Of a stretch of DNA of 64,000 bases, positions 50,011-59,237 are shown one piece after another. A program made the position numbers and the translations under genes. Under the pieces are notes generated by a model. That model was not told the DNA's origin. It saw only the letters and a list, made by a program, of their open reading frames with translations, and searched no databases. Position 1 is the stretch's first letter; every line of letters begins with the position of its first letter. Source of the DNA: Shinisaurus crocodilurus (Eukaryota; Chordata; Lepidosauria; Squamata; Shinisauridae); contig JAHFWL010000222.1 of assembly GCA_021292165.1 (NCBI GenBank), positions 1 to 64,000 on the forward strand. The letters are read 5' to 3'.

Positions 50011-50081
50011 CGGTGTTTGGCTGGGGCATGCTGGGAGTTGTAGGCCAAAAACATCTGGGGACCCAAGGTTGGAGAACACTG
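50011..50081. mobile_element. hAT MITE, internally deleted copy 4
   Basis: Only the first seven bases (CGGTGTT) of the left end remain, joined to TGGCTGGGGCATGC and the complete right arm to GGAGAACACTG. TCCTAATG flanks both sides (50003-50010, 50082-50089), a perfect 8-bp duplication. It therefore inserted as an element, and the left arm was lost before or after insertion. Confidence 0.9.
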
Positions 50082-50103
50082 TCCTAATGGATATGTAGAG
50101 ATT

Positions 50104-50850
50104 TTAATTATAGAGATGTGCAAATCAGCAAAACCCAAACTCGCTGAAGTTCTTCAGATTCCACCTCGAAGCTCGTTCCGTCTATATCGGATTGCAAGCT
50201 TTGGGGGTTTTTTTGTTTCCCCAAATGTAGTCACCAATCGTGTGCATCTTTAAAATAGGTGCATCCGTCTCCCATTGATTAAAGCCTATTTGTGCGCGTG
50301 ACGCATTCCCTCCCCCCATGTGCATGCTTAAAATGTGGATGTGCTATTTTGGGGCGTCCGCGAATCACATGGCAAGCTTGGAAATGTACGGGCTTCGACC
50401 TCAGTTTGAGTCCGAGTCCGTGTTCAGGCTGGCAGGTGTGATCCTGATCAGGATTTATCCAGTTTGCACCTTTCGGACCGAACACGGACTCAGACACAAT
50501 CTGTGGTTCAAAGTCTGTACATCTCCATGCTTGCCATGTGATTCATGGACACACACACCCCAAAAATGTGTCCGACAGTATGTGTACATTTGAAAAATGT
50601 GCATGGGAAAAAATGCATCCTTTTGGAAAATGCACACAGATGAACTTTAATCAGTGGGAGAAGAATGCCGCGCATTTCAGAGATGTCCACAATGGATTCA
50701 TCCATTTGAGAGAGAGAAAAAATATGCACCAAAATATGGACGGATTTTCGTGCGAAAAGAACCCCCCCCCCCCGAAAAGCTCGCAATCTGATACGGACTT
50801 GATTCGGAACAAGCTTTGAGATGGGATTTGAGGAACTTTGGTGAGGCTGA
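50104..50850. repeat. Family A-like repeat region
   Basis: TAGAGATGTGCAAATCAGC start, GAACACGGACTCAGACACAATC, CATGGCAAGCTTGG / CATGCTTGCCATGTGATTC as an inverted pair, and GCACATTT / AAATGTGC words. Mirror-image layout around 50440. The right end is unclear. Confidence 0.45.
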
Positions 50851-50863
50851 GTTTAGTTGACTC

Positions 50864-51070
50864 AGGCGGAGTGATCCTATGGCCCTCTAGACATCGTCTA
50901 GAGGGCCATCGGATGCTTCGGATTCCAAGATCTGAGGTCGGGAAAGAGCTCTGACCTCAGACCTGGGGATCCACACTCGGATTCCCCTCCCGCACCCCGT
51001 CACAGCCAGTGAGCCCACGGAATAATGGGCTCAAGTGACAGGAACCCAGATTCCACCTAAACATCAGGAA
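50864..51070 (+). repeat. Local direct duplication, unit 1
   Basis: Near-identical to 51357-51560. Contains a perfect 12-bp-arm hairpin GGCCCTCTAGAC-ATC-GTCTAGAGGGCC at 50881-50907. The last 55 bases (GGAATAATGGGCTCAAGTG, GATTCCACCTAAACATCAGG) are CR1 sequence, cut at 51070. Confidence 0.85.
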
Positions 51071-51356
51071 CTTACATCCCTAAGTTTGCACACCGTGGGG
51101 AAATGACTTCGTGTGATATCACTTTCTACAACTCTAGGAGAGCAAACTGACCCATGTATACCTGTGATTCAGTTCTGTGATTCAGAACTGGGCCTCATTC
51201 GCCGTGTGATCTATCCTGACGCGTCAATTTCTTGGTTTCCTCTTGTCGTCCACGTGCATTTTTGACAGATGGACAAGATTAACACGGAGCCGCAAAGGGA
51301 GGGGACGGTTTGTGAGCCATGTGCTAATAGTGTACGATTTTATTGCCTTGATGAAC
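51071..51356. other. Single-copy spacer, possible conserved element
   Basis: Between the duplicated units: CAGTTCTGTGATTCAGAACTG (palindrome), CTATCCTGACGCGTCAATTTC and AGATTAACACGGAGCCGC. No TE signature. Confidence 0.35.
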
Positions 51357-51560
51357 AGGCGGAGTGATCCTATGGCCCTCTAGACATCGTCGGATGCTTC
51401 GGATTCCAAGATCTGAGGTCGGGAAAGAGCTCTGACCTCAGACCTGGGGAATGATCCACACTCGGATTCCCCTCCCGCACCCCGTCACAGCCAGTGAGGC
51501 AAGGACACGGAATAATGGGCTCAAGTGACAGGAACCCGGATTCCACCTAAACATCAGGAA
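51357..51560 (+). repeat. Local direct duplication, unit 2
   Basis: Same sequence as 50864-51070 except that 12 bases of the hairpin are absent, ATGA is added near 51463 and GGCAAGG replaces CC near 51497. Here the CR1 part continues intact into 51561-51646, so this unit has the original CR1 junction. Confidence 0.85.
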
Positions 51561-52138
51561 AAAATTTCCTGACTATCAGAGCAATAAGACAATGGAACCA
51601 ACGACCTAGGGAGGTGGTGGGCTCTCCCAGTCTGGAGGCATTCAAGTATAGTTGGACGATCAAGCCTCGCCGGGGCAGAACGCGACCGAACATGGCCCCG
51701 CTCACGCCCCGGTGAAGCCTTACCTTATCTTCAGGGCGGCTCGCGCACTCCGCGGAGAGCCTCCCTGCGCCGCTCGATCCAGTCCACCGCGTCACTTCCG
51801 GCACCGGAAATGACGCCACGGAACCCTGCGCCTGCGCAGAACGGACCCTGTGGTCCGTTCTGCGCCTGCGCAGGGTCCATTTCCGGGCCCGAAATCGTCG
51901 AGGAAGGCAAGTGGATCGTTCGAACGGCGCGCAGCGGCGCTCGAAAAAATGAGGCGGGGGGGGCGAACTAAGGCTCGGGCAGCGTGCCCAGCCTTATTTG
52001 CAACGCTACGTTCAAGGTGCGGCTGGACAGCCATCTGTCGGGGATGCTTTGACCTGGATTCCTGCATTGGGCAGGGGGTTGGACTCGATGGCCTGGTAGG
52101 CCCCTTCCAACTCTACTCTTCTATGATTCTGTGATTCT
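51497..52138 (+). mobile_element. CR1 LINE 3' fragment split by a MITE
   Basis: GATTCCACCTAAACATCAGG, GACAATGGAACCAACGACC, GTGGGCTCTCCCAGTCTGG before the break; GGTGCGGCTGGACAGCC, GGATGCTTTGACCTGG, TTGGACTCGATGGCCTGG and (ATTCTATG)-like end after it. Rejoined only conceptually; the coding part is disrupted. Confidence 0.85.
51647..52008. mobile_element. GC-rich palindromic hAT-like MITE, in CR1
   Basis: Ends TATAGTTG and, on the minus strand, TAGCGTTG. CATTCAAG (51639-51646) and CGTTCAAG (52009-52016) flank it, an 8-bp duplication with one mismatch. The core is a near-perfect hairpin at about 51826-51879: CCTGCGCCTGCGCAGAACGG / CCGTTCTGCGCCTGCGCAGG. CpG-rich like 2045-2514. No coding. Confidence 0.8.
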
Positions 52139-52846
52139 AACTGCACAGGCTGCTTCTCCGAGGTTGTAAGAGTGACCTCGGAGAAGGGGTAAGGAGGGCA
52201 TTCCATGGCGGGGGGGGGAGAATGTGGCTGCCAGGATATGATGTATCCTGCCGGTGCTTCAGGCGCCTTGTCTCCCTGTCTGATGCGCTCCGCTGTCTGG
52301 CTGATTTGCAGGGTGTGAGGGGCAGGGAAAAGATCGCCTCCGTGCTCCTCTCCACCCTGCACAGGATGTCCATGATCCTCCGAGTTTGGAGGTTTAAGGG
52401 CAAACCCGATGGAAGGGCAAACCCTACTGCAAGCAACGTTCGAGGATGCGCGAACCCAACTTTGGCCGCTTTAGTCGTGCGTGCCGAACGCACAAACCAC
52501 GTAGGTGCAAAAAAAAAAAAAAAAAGGAAACAAATGAACTCGAACGAATCTCATCGGTTGTTGTTTTTTTTTTTAACCACACTTTTGGCTCCCCAGAGCC
52601 CAGGGCTTGCTGTGCTGTACATGTGTCGAAATGTATTAAATCAATAAATACACACGTGCGAATGAAGGGGCGGACTACATTCACACGACGAACGATGGAT
52701 TTGGGTGGCGTTGCCACTCGCAGCTTTCTTGCAGTCCGATCTCTTCTTGCAGAGTTGAGTGCAGTCGTACAGTAGATCCGGGCTTCTTGCGACGTGCTGC
52801 CAGTACTTTTTTTCGTAGCTGGGAGACACCGCCGTCATCTGCCACT
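52139..52846. other. Unassigned stretch
   Basis: GAGGTTGTAAGAGTGACCTC near 52160 forms a small hairpin. Poly-A (52508) and poly-T (52565) tracts. GATGCGCGAACCC and GTCGTGCGTGCCGAACGC could belong to family A. No gene recognised. Confidence 0.35.
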
Positions 52847-52847
52847 A

Positions 52848-53245
52848 GAGACGTTGGAGAAATCCCCGACGGAGTCAGAAGTCCGTACATTCCTGAGCTC
52901 GAAATATGAGTTGAGGACCAAGATCATTCATTCAACAACACACGTATGTATGCATGTTTGAAAAATGCGCATGGAGAAATGCATACTTTTCTAAAATGCG
53001 CTCAAATATGCTCTAATCACTGGGAGAAGGAGGCGTACATTTAAGGTTGCGCACAATTGATGCGTACATGTGGGGGTTTTTTTTTGGGGGGGGGAACCGT
53101 GCACGAAAAGACACACGGATTTTCGTGCGAGAGGAAAGAAAAAAAACTCACAGCGTGATGATGGCGGATTCGAGTGGGGCGGAGGTTCGAGCTGGAATCC
53201 AGAGAACTCTGGAGAACTCGGGTTGTTGTGGCCGATTTGCACATC
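52848..53245. repeat. Family A/C MITE-like element
   Basis: TAGAGACGTTGGAGAAATCC (compare 25491), AAAATGCGCATGGAG, GGTTGCGCACAATTG, and right end GATTTGCACATCCCC. Non-coding. Confidence 0.45.
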
Positions 53246-53888
53246 CCCCAGGTGGGAGACAAAAAATTAGATACGAAATAAGACAGTGGGTTTAAAAAGC
53301 TGCTGTGGGAGGGGGCTGCGGGGAGACGATAGTAAAAAGAGATGGGGGTTAAGGAGAACGTGGCAGGGTTGGAGAAGGCACTGCCGTAGTTTCATCAGCT
53401 CATGGCTTGGTTTGAAAGGGGGGGGGAGAATGTAAATATTCCATTCCATTCGGCCACAGGCAGCTGTTTTTATCCAGTGATAGAAACTGCAGCAGGACAA
53501 AGCCGGGAGAGAGGGGGGGGGAAGGGGAGGGGGCCACTGGTGAAAGGAAAGGTTAATAGGAAACCTGGGGAAGTGGCGGGGGGAGGCCTCATCAGCATGT
53601 ACGGCACGTCAACAGCCTCGCCATCCGGTGATGGGTTCGAACTGGGAGCCGACATGAGAGATAGAAGTGCTCATTGAAAATAATTCAGAGTGACGTCCCC
53701 GTTGGCCTGAAAATGGAGAAGGGCTGGCATCGGCCGACACCTGCCGAACGGGGGAGCGCGTGGGGTTGCGGGCCGTTTCCGATGATCCGTAGAAATCGGC
53801 AGGGCTCGGTGGAGTATGGTTGCAGCTAAAAAAAAAAAAAAGGTGGTGCACTGGGGGGAAGGAAAATGAAGGTGTGTCATCTTGGCAT
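53246..53888. other. Unassigned stretch
   Basis: G-runs at 53418 and 53510 and a poly-A at 53828. TTGAAAATAATTCAGAGTGACG looks single-copy. No gene recognised. Confidence 0.3.
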
Positions 53889-54065
53889 AGATTTCATAGA
53901 TTTCATAGATCATCGAGTTGGAAGGGGCCTACAAGGCCACCGAGTCCAACCCCCTTCTCAGTGCAGGAAACTAGAGGAGGGGTCTCCCATCCAAGTAACA
54001 ACCAGGCTTGACCCTGCTTAGCTTTCCACGCTCAGACAAGCTGAGCCGGCGTGAGCCACAGGCCT
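53889..54065 (-). mobile_element. 5S rRNA-derived SINE with CR1-like tail, copy 4
   Basis: Minus strand: GCCTGTGGCTCACGCCGGC head, TTGTCTGAGCGTGGAAAG, CTAAGCAGGGTCAAGCC, TTGTTACTTGGATGGGAG, then GTTTCCTGCACTGAGAAGGG, GTTGGACTCGGTGGCCTTG, and a tail of three TATGAAATC-like units. Full-length by comparison with copies 3 and 5. Confidence 0.88.
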
Positions 54066-54879
54066 TATTTTAGCAAGTCCGGGAGAATGGCGCAACACAT
54101 CTTGTGCGGTGCGCATATGCATCCAGTCCCTGGATGGATAGAGAGAAACATACTCAGCCTGAGACAGGGCGATGACTGGAAAATTCTGGATGTCTCCCTG
54201 GATTTTGGACTTCCCAGTTACCTGGTCGTGTTTGCGAAGCGAGATTGGCACCTTAGGAGTCTTATTATTTATTTATTATTATTTGCATTTATCTATCGCC
54301 CATCTGGCCGGACGGCCGAACTTAAGTGGTTCTGTTGTTGAATTTTAATTTCCTGAACTTGCTATGCACGGACGGTCTGCCATTTCAGTGACTTTCGATC
54401 ACTCGCGTATTTTCCTCATCCTCTGCGTTATCACAACGCATGTGCATGTGATACGTCACCGATCGTAAGTTGGAAGGAAGGGCCTCGAGGGCTCGCTGGT
54501 CGAACCTGCTGCTTTTGAAGTAATTCTGTTGCTATCACATTCCTGATAGGTGCAGAATTATCTGCAGAAAAATCATCTCATGAATGGAAGTCCACCACTT
54601 TCTGAGGTAGTCTGTTCCAAGGACGGGTGTGAATTTTGTATAGTTCCTTTTTTAAAAAAAAAAGATCAAAACTTCTGAAAATTCAAAACACTTCTTCCTA
54701 AATTGGATAGAAAGTACTTGAGAAAGGGGTGCTTTTTTAAAAAAAAAAACTTGCTGCAAAATTGGAGATACTTTTTGACACTTGGGGGGGATACAAAACT
54801 GGAGGAGTCGTGTTTGCTTCAGCCCTATTTAAACTGTCCATTGGTTTTCATTGTGGGTGGGGCTAAGGGTGTCTGGGAA
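54066..54879. other. Unassigned; small L2 tail at 54262-54315
   Basis: TTATTTATTATTATTTGC and ATCGCCCATCTGGCCGG (54262-54315) are a minus-strand L2-like 3' tail fragment. The rest is unrecognised. Confidence 0.4.
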
Positions 54880-55305
54880 TTTCATTTTTGCTTGCGAAAC
54901 ATGCAAGCATGCCCCATTCGAGGAAGAGCATGCGCGCATGTCCACCGGAAAAGAATCAGGAAATTGTCGAACATAATTGTCGACCTTGTCGAACACAGTG
55001 CAATTTTGCATTCGTCTTGTTCCTGATTCCCAGTTTGATTCGCACAAATGTCCTGATTTGCGCAAATCTCCTCAGCAGACCGAATCAGCCCCGCTTTAGC
55101 CCATGGAGGAAATCTGCGCAAATTGGGGGGGAGATTCGTGCACATCTCCCGTTCGATCACTGCTCGATCTGCAGGAGTTTCTTTTTTTTTTTTGCACAAA
55201 GCGAGTAGGGATCGCAAACGCAAACAGGAATCAGGCACGAGACGACCAGAGAGACGATGTTCGGAGAATGCTAGCGATCTCGAACATCATTTGTTCTTCC
55301 ATCCC
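54880..55305. mobile_element. Family A MITE-like element
   Basis: GAATTTCATTTTTGCTTGCG, AAACATGCAAGCATGCCCC, GCATGCGCGCATGTCC, GCAGACCGAATCAGCCCCG, CCCGTTCGATCACTGCTCG, GGATCGCAAACGCAAACAGG, ending in TTCCATCCCGCC. Same order as 47950-48385. Confidence 0.55.
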
Positions 55306-55599
55306 GCCTGGAGACCATCTAGCTGTGAGTCCTGCAAGACCTGGTCCCTGCTTCCGTGCCCTGGCTCGTTACACCTGGCCAGGGAAGGTGGGGCCTGACC
55401 GACTCCAGCTACAAAAGCTGCTGCTGCTTCCTGCCTTTTTTTTGGTTGTTTGTTTGTTTGTTGTTATCTGTAATTATTTCTGTTGTATTTTTTGAATATT
55501 TAGTGTTTTTTTGTGATATTTTTTTAACTTGTATTGCTGTTCTTATATTCTGTAGATTATTTCTTTGAATATTATATTCAGCGTTCCTTGATGTTTTGC
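55306..55599. other. Unassigned T-rich stretch
   Basis: TGTTTGTTTG and poly-T runs precede repeat X and may be its 5' part. No gene recognised. Confidence 0.35.
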
Positions 55600-55735
55600 G
55601 TTCATGTCTTTTAGATTGTGAGCCTGAGGGCAGGGACTGTCTTATTGTTGATTTGTGTGGGCCGCTCTGGGAGCCTTTTCTGGTTGAAGAGCGGGGTATA
55701 AATGAAATAAATAAATAAATAAATAAATAAATGCC
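55600..55735 (+). repeat. Dispersed 3'-end repeat X
   Basis: CATGTCTTTTAGATTGTGAG, CCTGAGGGCAGGGACTGTC, GGGAGCCTTTTCTGG and (AAAT)n match 17280-17425 and 63530-63675. Confidence 0.7.
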
Positions 55736-56029
55736 TCTCTGGGAGCCCACAATCAGGACAAGAGGGCACTCACCCTCTCTTGCTGTTCTTCCCGTCTCAA
55801 TCATGCTGTAAAGAAAGAGACACACACACACAGGTAGCGATGGACACAAGAGTCAAACTCGGTTTCTTTCTCCCAGTTTCTCATTTTTCCAGTCTTAAGT
55901 TCAGTTCATCCCAAACTTCCAGGATTTGTTGCATGAACATTTGAAAGAACTTTTGTTCTGTCCGTTCTAGGTTTTTGAGGGGCCTTGGGCAACACCTCCT
56001 CAGTGGGGGGCCCCTCCCTCAGGGAGCCC

Positions 56030-56870
56030 ACCTTCTCACCACCACTGCCACCAGCTGCCCTTGCTCCTCCTCCTCCTCTTCTTCTTCATGGCTACCACTT
56101 CCTTAACTGACAAGCAAGAGAGCCAGTGAGCAAGCAGGCCGTGACATCTGCTGCTCCTCCTTCTCACCTCCACCATTGTCTGGACCAGAGTGAGAGGCAG
56201 GTGAACCAGCAGGTTGCAATGGTGAAAAGGAGAAGCAACTCCAGGGGCCTCTCGTCGGTGGCCCCTGCTGGGGTGCGGGCCCTTGGCAGGTGCCCGACTA
56301 TGCCTACCCTTGATGCCAGCCCTGCATTTTGTATGCAATTTTGCCTAATAATACAGTAATACCTTGGATTGCAAATAACTTGGTTTGAGAGCGTTTTGCA
56401 AGACAAGCAAATTTTTAAATATTTAATTTTTTTTTAAAAACTTGATATACAAGCGACGTCTTGCAATACAAGTCCTGTAGTACGGCTTAAATTAAAAATC
56501 TCTGTACACATTTTTTTGGGGGGGGGATTTCGTTTTGATATAAGAGTGTTTTGGATTACAAGCACGTTTCCGGAACGAATTATGCTCTCAATCCAAGGCA
56601 TGACCGTATACACAATTTTATTTTTTGCAAGCAGTTTTCCTGACATACTGCATTTTCTCACAAATATGCACCATTTTGTGCACACTTTCCCCTAATATAT
56701 GGATTTTGTATGCATCTTTTTTTGACTGGAGAACTTCTTCACTGCAAAATTGGGAGATGTGCAGATTCCATAGGAGAGCTGTTTCTCTCGTATTGGTTCG
56801 GAAGGGCAAGAATTAGGTGCGTTCACATTTAAAAGGTAAACCGAACAAGCAATCCAAAATGAAAGCATCC
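56030..56870 (+). repeat. Dispersed repeat G with mariner MITE inside
   Basis: GC-rich part 56030-56330 (compare 1975-2670) is followed by CATTTTGTATGCAATTTTGCC, the mariner MITE and an AT-rich part (TTGCAAGCAGTTTTCC, TGGAGAACTTCTTCACTGC, AGGTAAACCGAACAAGC) also found at 38846-39080 reversed. Related sequence without the MITE lies at 62370-62645. Confidence 0.6.
56352..56608. mobile_element. mariner/Tc1-like MITE, copy 2
   Basis: TACAGTAATACCTTGGATTG at left; CAATCCAAGGCATGACCGTA at right; TA at both edges. Interior GAGAGCGTTTTGCAAGAC, GCGACGTCTTGCAATAC, GTTTCCGGAACGAATTATG. It occupies the same position within repeat G as copy 1 does. Confidence 0.85.
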
Positions 56871-57167
56871 AGGGGGGAAAAAACACACCGATTAGGTCAG
56901 CTCGCCAGGTGCCAGCAGGAGTCCGAACTGTTGTGCAAACAAGTTTCTTTCCTCCAAAGAGGACACACAAACCGTTTCATGGAATCATTAGAGTTGGAGG
57001 TCCTGTGGCACTGCTGGGTGCAGCTACAGCATCTCTCAGAAGAAGAAAAAGCGATGCAGAGTGTAAGCCCTGCCTGTGACTCATATTTCCCTGCTGAACG
57101 CTGAGAGAAGTCAGGTCCTTCACTGTGCCCCTGACGTGTCCCCAGTGCCAGCGCCCCACTTTACAAA
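56871..57167. other. Unassigned stretch
   Basis: AATCATTAGAGTTGGAGG is CR1-tail-like but isolated. No gene recognised. Confidence 0.3.
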
Positions 57168-57433
57168 TGCAGTAAGACCTCGGATTGCAAGTAACTTGGT
57201 TTGAGAGCGTTTTGCAAGACAAGCACATTTTTAAATATTTATTTAATTATTTTTTTGGACTTGATATACAAGCGACGTCTTGCGATACAAGTCCTGTAGT
57301 ACGGCTTAAATTAAAAATCTCTGTACGAATTTTTTTTGTGTGTGTGGGGGGATTTCGTTTTGATATAAGAGTGTTTTGGATTACAAGCACGTTTCCGGAA
57401 CGAATTATGCTCTCAATCCAAGGCATGACTGTA
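57168..57433. mobile_element. mariner/Tc1-like MITE, copy 3
   Basis: CAGTAAGACCTCGGATTGC at left and CAATCCAAGGCATGACTGTA at right. The interior is nearly identical to copy 2, but it is not embedded in repeat G. The left TA has mutated to TG. Confidence 0.85.
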
Positions 57434-57582
57434 GAGGGATATATGCTGGTGGACGCTTTTTTGTGCTGTGTCTTCATCAGACATTGCCTTATGTGATTAG
57501 GTGGATGAGTTCTCCTGCCGCCCCCACTCCCAGCCAATACTTTTATTTAATTATTACATGGATAACCCACCCTTCGTCTAGC

Positions 57583-57680
57583 ACCGGGTTGTTGTGAGGA
57601 TAAGATGGAGAGGAGAAGGAGGGTTTCGTAAGCCGCCTTGGGTTTCTTGCAGGAAAAAAGACAGGATATAAATATTATAT
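57583..57680 (+). mobile_element. Sauria-type SINE, 3' fragment
   Basis: GGGTTGTTGTGAGGATAAG, GTAAGCCGCCTTGGGTTTC, TTGCAGGAAAAAAGACAGG, ATATAAATATTATAT: last third of the SINE. Confidence 0.8.
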
Positions 57681-57714
57681 ATGCGCGACCTGGGGGCACA
57701 CTGCACATAGTGGC

Positions 57715-58059
57715 GGGCAATCCCACAGCGACCTGACCTGCCACCTGGTGGACGCCGCCTCTGCGCCCACTGACCCGGGCCGAAAGCAGATGCATGCCGA
57801 CCCGCAGGGTCCCCGGCGGGCCACTTTTTACGTAGAAAATGCCATGAGATACGTTAAAAGCGGCTGCAATTTGAGCAAGTTGCGCAAATTGTGGCCACTC
57901 CTGGCGTATCTGACGGCATTTTCTACGTAAAAAAAACAGCCCGCTGGGAGCCGGGGAAGGAGGTGAAGCAGGACGGAGATCGCAGGGGGGGGGGGTCAAG
58001 CCTGGCCAGTTTGCCGGATTTCCACCCGCACCCCCCCATGAACTCCTCACACATCCCTA
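57715..58059. mobile_element. Palindromic MITE, family B, copy 4
   Basis: GGCGGGCAATCCCACAGCG start, then TTTTTACGTAGAAAATGCC and GAGATACGTTAAAAGCGG mirrored by CGTATCTGACGGCATTTTC and TACGTAAAAAA, then GGATTTCCACCCGC and CTCACACATCCCTA. Shows the uninterrupted form of the SINE-split copy at 19266. Confidence 0.7.
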
Positions 58060-58110
58060 CATGTACACCAGTTGCTGGGGAACATTGGTGGGAGGGTGCT
58101 GTTGTCGCAC

Positions 58111-58450
58111 ACCTGACCTGGATTCCTGCATTGAGCAGCGGGTTGGACTCATAGAATCATAGAATCATAGAAAAGTAGAGTTGGAAGGGGCCCACAAGGC
58201 CATCGAGTCCAACCCCCTGCTCAGTGCAGGAATCCAGGTCAAAGCATCCCTGACAGATGGCCGTCCAGCCGTACCTTGAATGCCTCCAGAGTGGGAGAGC
58301 CCACCACCTCCCTAGGTAGTCGGTTCCATTGTCTTATTGCTCTGACAGTCAGGAAATTTTCCCTGATCTTCAGGTGGAATCTGGGTTCCTGACTCAATGG
58401 CCTTGTAGGCCCCTTCCACCTCTACTTTTCTATGATTCTATGATTCTATG
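58111..58450 (+). mobile_element. CR1 3' end (middle of three nested CR1s)
   Basis: ACCTGGATTCCTGCATTGAG, GGTTGGACTC (58111-58150) resumes at GACTCAATGGCCTTGTAGG to the (ATTCTATG)n end (58391-58450). About 95 bases in total of its own sequence. Confidence 0.85.
58151..58390 (-). mobile_element. CR1 3' fragment (innermost of three nested CR1s)
   Basis: Minus strand: GGAACCCAGATTCCACCTG, ATTTTCCTGACTGTCAGAGC-like sequence, AATGGAACCGACTACC, GCTGGACGGCCATCTGTC, TTCCTGCACTGAGCAGGGG and an (ATTCTATG)n end. GACTC is present on both sides (58146-58150, 58391-58395), a probable target duplication. Confidence 0.85.
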
Positions 58451-58560
58451 TCCTGCTTGTGCTGTTTCCCGTGGGCAGCTGATTAGTCGCTGTGTGAACA
58501 GAATGTTGGACAAGATGGACCCTTGGTCTGATCCAGCAGGGCTCTGCTTATGTTCTTTAA

Positions 58561-58734
58561 GGTTTGGCGTATTTGTCTTTGGCTTTGATTTATGCATCAC
58601 TGTTTAATATACATTGATCTTGTGCCTTAATGGTTGATATTGCCTATTTTGTTATTAACTTAAAATGTTACGTATGTCAGTATTAGTGGAATGAATTTTG
58701 GGGCTGGCGCCCATTTCGTAATTGCCATAGTAGC
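58561..58734. other. Unassigned AT-rich stretch
   Basis: Nothing recognised. Confidence 0.3.
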
Positions 58735-59237
58735 AGCTTTATTTATTTATTTATTATATTTATGAATCACCCATCTGGCCAGACATCCGGCCAGACATTG
58801 TTTTTATTCTTTTATCTCTTTATTGTTCCCCGCTCTGGAATCTGTTTAGATATAGATCAGTATACAAATGCTGCCACTCTGGACTGTACATTGCCACTCT
58901 GAGCAATGTACAGTCCAATAAAACACAAGGGGGGTGGGAACACACACACACACACACACACAGTATAAAACACAATGAAAAACAGTACAAAACTTAAAAA
59001 TCCTAACCCACCCCATATTCCCACCTGAAAAGCCACGTTTTTAATGCCCGGCGGAAGTTAATCAAGGAAGGGGCATGGTGGAGGTCACTGGGGAGAGAAT
59101 TCCTTAAATTGGGGGCTGCCACAGAAAAGGCCCTCCTCCTAGTCCCCACCAGCCTGGTTTCTCTGGCTGATGGGACAAGGAGAAGGCCGTCCGTGGCAGA
59201 TCTTGTTGAGCGGCCTACTTGATGTTGCTGGCGGCTG
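58735..59237 (-). mobile_element. L2-like LINE, 3' fragment, with insert
   Basis: Minus strand: GCCTGGTGGGGACTAGG, GAATTCTCTCCCCAGTGACC, AAACGTGGCTTTTCAGGTGG, ACTCTGAGCAATGTAC-type 3' UTR and (AAAT)n tail. At 58795-58885 it holds a plus-strand piece of another L2-like tail (TTTATCTCTTTATTGTTCCC, CTGGAATCTGTTTAGATA). (CA)n at 58938-58960. Confidence 0.75.

Larger units (their letters stand above)
58060..58560 (+). mobile_element. CR1 3' end (outer of three nested CR1s)
   Basis: GTACACCAGTTGCTGGGG to GTGCTGTTGTCGCAC (58063-58110) continues after a 340-base interruption at TCCTGCTTGTGCTG, GAACAGAATGTTGGAC, GATCCAGCAGGGCTCTGC (58451-58560). Compare the uninterrupted 35725-35875. Confidence 0.85.

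Noticed and set aside
55103..55495. A plus-strand open frame with a hydrophobic C-terminus
   Set aside because: The hydrophobic part is encoded by T-rich repeat sequence and the start lies in a family A MITE.
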